DNA of 15,404 nt, taken from the NCBI GenBank assembly GCA_003444615.1, contig DLUN01000143.1:1-15404 (forward strand). Reading direction: 5' to 3'. This DNA comes from Syntrophomonas sp. (GTDB lineage Bacteria > Bacillota > Syntrophomonadia > Syntrophomonadales > Syntrophomonadaceae). The translations under genes and the position numbers were made by a program. Below the pieces are notes generated by a model that was not told where the DNA came from, did not search any database, and worked only from the letters and a program-made list of their open reading frames with translations. Shown in pieces: positions 13,755 to 15,404 of the stretch. The first letter of the stretch is position 1; each line of letters begins with the position of its first letter.

Positions 13755-14072
13755 CTATACGCAACCGGTGGGTTTAGGTAAACCTGCGATTTTACAGGCA
13801 CCTTTGCCCGGGCCGCTGGGGAATAGGTTGTATATCTCTGCTTGGGTTTTCCCGGTGTCTTTTAATAGTTTTCTTATCATGGGAGCCACTCCAAAATCGG
13901 CATAGTATTTACGCAAATAATTAATAATTTCCCAATGTTCCTCCGTTAATTCTTCTACTTCTTCTGTGGAAGCTAATGCTGCTGCCACCTCTTCATTCCA
14001 GTCGTCAGGATTATCCAGGAATCCATCTTCATCTAATAACACCACACGGTCTCCAACTTTTAATTCTGGCAT
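13755..14072 (-). CDS. dsrC: DsrC, dissimilatory sulfite reductase sulfur-carrier/trisulfide protein
   Basis: 105 residues, the usual DsrC/TusE length. Family features are DEDGFLDNPDDWNEEVA (14-30), the helical LTEEHWEIINYLRKYY (42-57) and FGVAPMIRKLLKDTG (60-74). The flexible C-terminal arm carries both redox cysteines, Cys93 and Cys104, spaced C-x10-C with Cys104 penultimate, which marks true DsrC rather than TusE or RspA-type paralogues. In sulfite reduction DsrC takes sulfur from DsrAB as a Cys-Cys trisulfide, which the membrane complex DsrMK(JOP) reduces. It is fitting that DsrP and a DsrO tail lie immediately upstream. ATG 14072 has AAAGGAGG. It is 65 nt after dsrP with no terminator between them, so probably the same operon. 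Confidence 0.96.
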   Translation of the reverse strand: MPELKVGDRVVLLDEDGFLDNPDDWNEEVAAALASTEEVEELTEEHWEIINYLRKYYADFGVAPMIRKLLKDTGKTQAEIYNLFPSGPGKGACKIAGLPKPTGCV

Positions 14073-14137
14073 GTTAATCCTCCTTTATTAAATGTATTTT
14101 ATGACCAGAGTTTCTGGCATAATCACCATACTGATTG

Positions 14138-15316
14138 TTAAAGAGCTTCACTTTGGTTATTATCGATACTCTGCTCCCTTACCGCAATCACCACCTTGTA
14201 CAACACTGTTAGTATCAGCAGCCCAATTGCGTAAACACCCATAATGATGGTTAATTCTGCCCCGGTAGGAATATATTCTGTAACGTGTCCAAGGGCATTG
14301 GGAACAAATCCCCCCAGAACCAAACCAATGCCTTTGTCCAGCCACGCTGCCACAAATACCGCTATCAGGGCCAGGAAAAGCACTTTTTCATTGCGTCGCC
14401 ATTTGGGGATCAGCAACAGGATAATACCCAGAAAAGCCAATACCGCGGCACTCCACATAAGTGGGACAAGGTTATTATGTCCACCCAGACCAGCAAACAA
14501 ATACTGAAAAGTGGCCATATGACCCGGTATATTACTGTAGAAAGCCGTGAATACCTCCAACAGGAAGAAAAATACATTAGCTATCATGGCGTAAACCACG
14601 ATGGTTGCCAGGGACTGGATAGCCCGGGTTGAGGTCTTAAAAGACGTTAATTTGCGCATTATCATACAGATAATGATAAGCAGAGCCGGACCAGCTGCAA
14701 AAGCCGATGCCAGGAACCGGGCAGCCATAATTGCCGTCAACCAGTAGTGCTTACCGGGCAAACCCGCATAAAGAAAGGCGGTCACGGTATGAATACTGAT
14801 TGCCCACGGAATAGCTATATAGGTTAGTACCTTTACCCAGTGCGGAGCCGGAAACCCCTTCTTCTCATATCCCAACACCGACCAGCCAATGACAAAATTC
14901 AGCACCAGATAACCGGTTAATACAACCATGTCCCAAAACATTATGGAACCCGGAGTTGGATGCAGCACTATATTAAGAACGCGGGTGGGCTGCCCCAAAT
15001 CCACAAATATAAATAGTACGCATGTCACCACCGCAGCCACCGCTAAAAATTCACCTAGAATCACGATTCTTCCAAAAGTTTTATAATCGTGGAGATAGTA
15101 AGGGATGGCCACCATAACTGCTGAAGCTGCTACCCCCACCATGAAGGTGAACTGGGAAATATACAGCCCCCAGCTCACATCCCGGCTAAGTCCAGTAACA
15201 CCTAAGCCGTAATTGAACTGCTTGAGATAGGCAACCAAACCAATGACAATCAGAATCATTAACAGCCCAACCCAGGCATAATAACGTTTGCTTCCATACA
15301 ACGCCTTCTCAAGCAC
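14138..15316 (-). CDS. dsrP: DsrP, NrfD-family membrane subunit of the DsrMKJOP complex
   Basis: 392 residues with about ten hydrophobic helices. The conserved NrfD/DsrP stretches are GLSRDVSWGLYISQFTFMVG (about 42-61), VAIPYYLHDYKTFGR (about 69-83), FIFVDLGQPTRVLNIVLHPT, IPWAISIHTVTAFLYAGLPG (about 168-187) and RFLASAFAAGPALL. The whole length aligns in memory with DsrP of sulfate reducers. DsrP is the quinone/menaquinol-facing membrane subunit that passes electrons to or from the DsrO iron-sulfur protein and on to DsrC reduction. It starts at GTG 15316 with GGAGGAGG 8 nt upstream, overlapping the end of the DsrO-like gene by 8 bp, so translation is coupled. A generic NrfD/PsrC polysulfide-reductase label is the alternative; adjacent dsrC makes DsrP more likely. 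Confidence 0.88.
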   Translation of the reverse strand: MLEKALYGSKRYYAWVGLLMILIVIGLVAYLKQFNYGLGVTGLSRDVSWGLYISQFTFMVGVAASAVMVAIPYYLHDYKTFGRIVILGEFLAVAAVVTCVLFIFVDLGQPTRVLNIVLHPTPGSIMFWDMVVLTGYLVLNFVIGWSVLGYEKKGFPAPHWVKVLTYIAIPWAISIHTVTAFLYAGLPGKHYWLTAIMAARFLASAFAAGPALLIIICMIMRKLTSFKTSTRAIQSLATIVVYAMIANVFFFLLEVFTAFYSNIPGHMATFQYLFAGLGGHNNLVPLMWSAAVLAFLGIILLLIPKWRRNEKVLFLALIAVFVAAWLDKGIGLVLGGFVPNALGHVTEYIPTGAELTIIMGVYAIGLLILTVLYKVVIAVREQSIDNNQSEAL

Positions 15317-15404
15317 CCTCTCCGCCTCCTCCGATTATGTAGTACACACTGGGTCCAGTCCCAAGTTCGACTTTGCGGCGAATAGAAAAATTGTCTCTGA
15401 GCAC
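15309..15404 (-). CDS. dsrO: DsrO-like iron-sulfur subunit, C-terminal tail only
   Basis: Only the last 31 codons and the TGA stop (15309-15311) are in the window; the frame is open to the right edge. The tail reads VLRDNFSIRRKVELG, then TGPSVYYI and a glycine-rich end. A final ELGTxPxVYY element is typical of NrfC/DsrO-type four-cluster ferredoxin subunits, which precede dsrP/nrfD genes. No cysteine is visible in this fragment, so the iron-sulfur assignment rests on this short motif and on the 8-bp overlap with dsrP. Too short to be sure. Confidence 0.55.
   Translation of the reverse strand: MLRDNFSIRRKVELGTGPSVYYIIGGGGEGA

Noticed and set aside
1..15404. Insertion sequences, prophage, CRISPR, toxin-antitoxin or tRNA/rRNA genes
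   Set aside because: No transposase or integrase reading frame, no regularly spaced repeats, and no tRNA or rRNA sequence was recognised on either strand.

Overview
Every gene recognised in this 15.4 kb window lies on the minus strand, so the window is best read from its right end to its left. The gene set points to an anaerobic, endospore-forming member of the Clostridia (Firmicutes). It pairs the forespore block dacF-spoIIAA-spoIIAB-sigF and a spoVA operon with components of dissimilatory sulfite/sulfur metabolism (DsrO-like tail, DsrP, DsrC, DsrN) and an acyl-CoA dehydratase activase-like protein. The species is not identifiable by eye.

Region 1 (15404-11006) is sulfur metabolism. It holds the C-terminal tail of a DsrO-like iron-sulfur subunit, the NrfD-type membrane subunit DsrP (8-bp overlap), and DsrC with both C-terminal redox cysteines, ending in a terminator. 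A LysR regulator with its own extended -10 promoter and terminator follows, then a CbiA-type amidotransferase best read as the siroheme amidase DsrN. The remaining dsr genes would lie beyond the right edge. Region 2 (10946-9010) is a small VOC-fold protein and a six-helix chemoreceptor without HAMP or an external sensor domain, ending in a strong terminator.

Region 3 (8868-5994) is the forespore control block: the D,D-carboxypeptidase DacF, anti-anti-sigma SpoIIAA, anti-sigma kinase SpoIIAB and sigma-F, closed by a strong terminator. Region 4 (5840-4750) is an SDR oxidoreductase and a dodecin with its own terminator. They sit where Bacillus subtilis carries spoVAA and spoVAB. Region 5 (4692-749) is spoVAC-spoVAD-spoVAE-spoVAEA-spoVAF, the dipicolinic acid channel operon, in the B. 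subtilis order. Only 2 nt after spoVAF begins an acyl-CoA dehydratase activase-like gene that runs off the left edge.

The regulatory layer may be the most interesting part. Candidate promoters of the form GMATA-N18-(CATNHTA-like), resembling the sigma-G consensus, precede dacF, dodecin and spoVAC. A sigma-F-like site precedes the SDR gene and a sigma-H-like site precedes spoIIAA. If real, the two inserted metabolic genes belong to the forespore programme. A perfect hairpin also separates a strong Shine-Dalgarno from the spoIIAB start, restoring normal spacing only when folded. Several genes appear to start at TTG or GTG. All promoter and structure calls are by eye.
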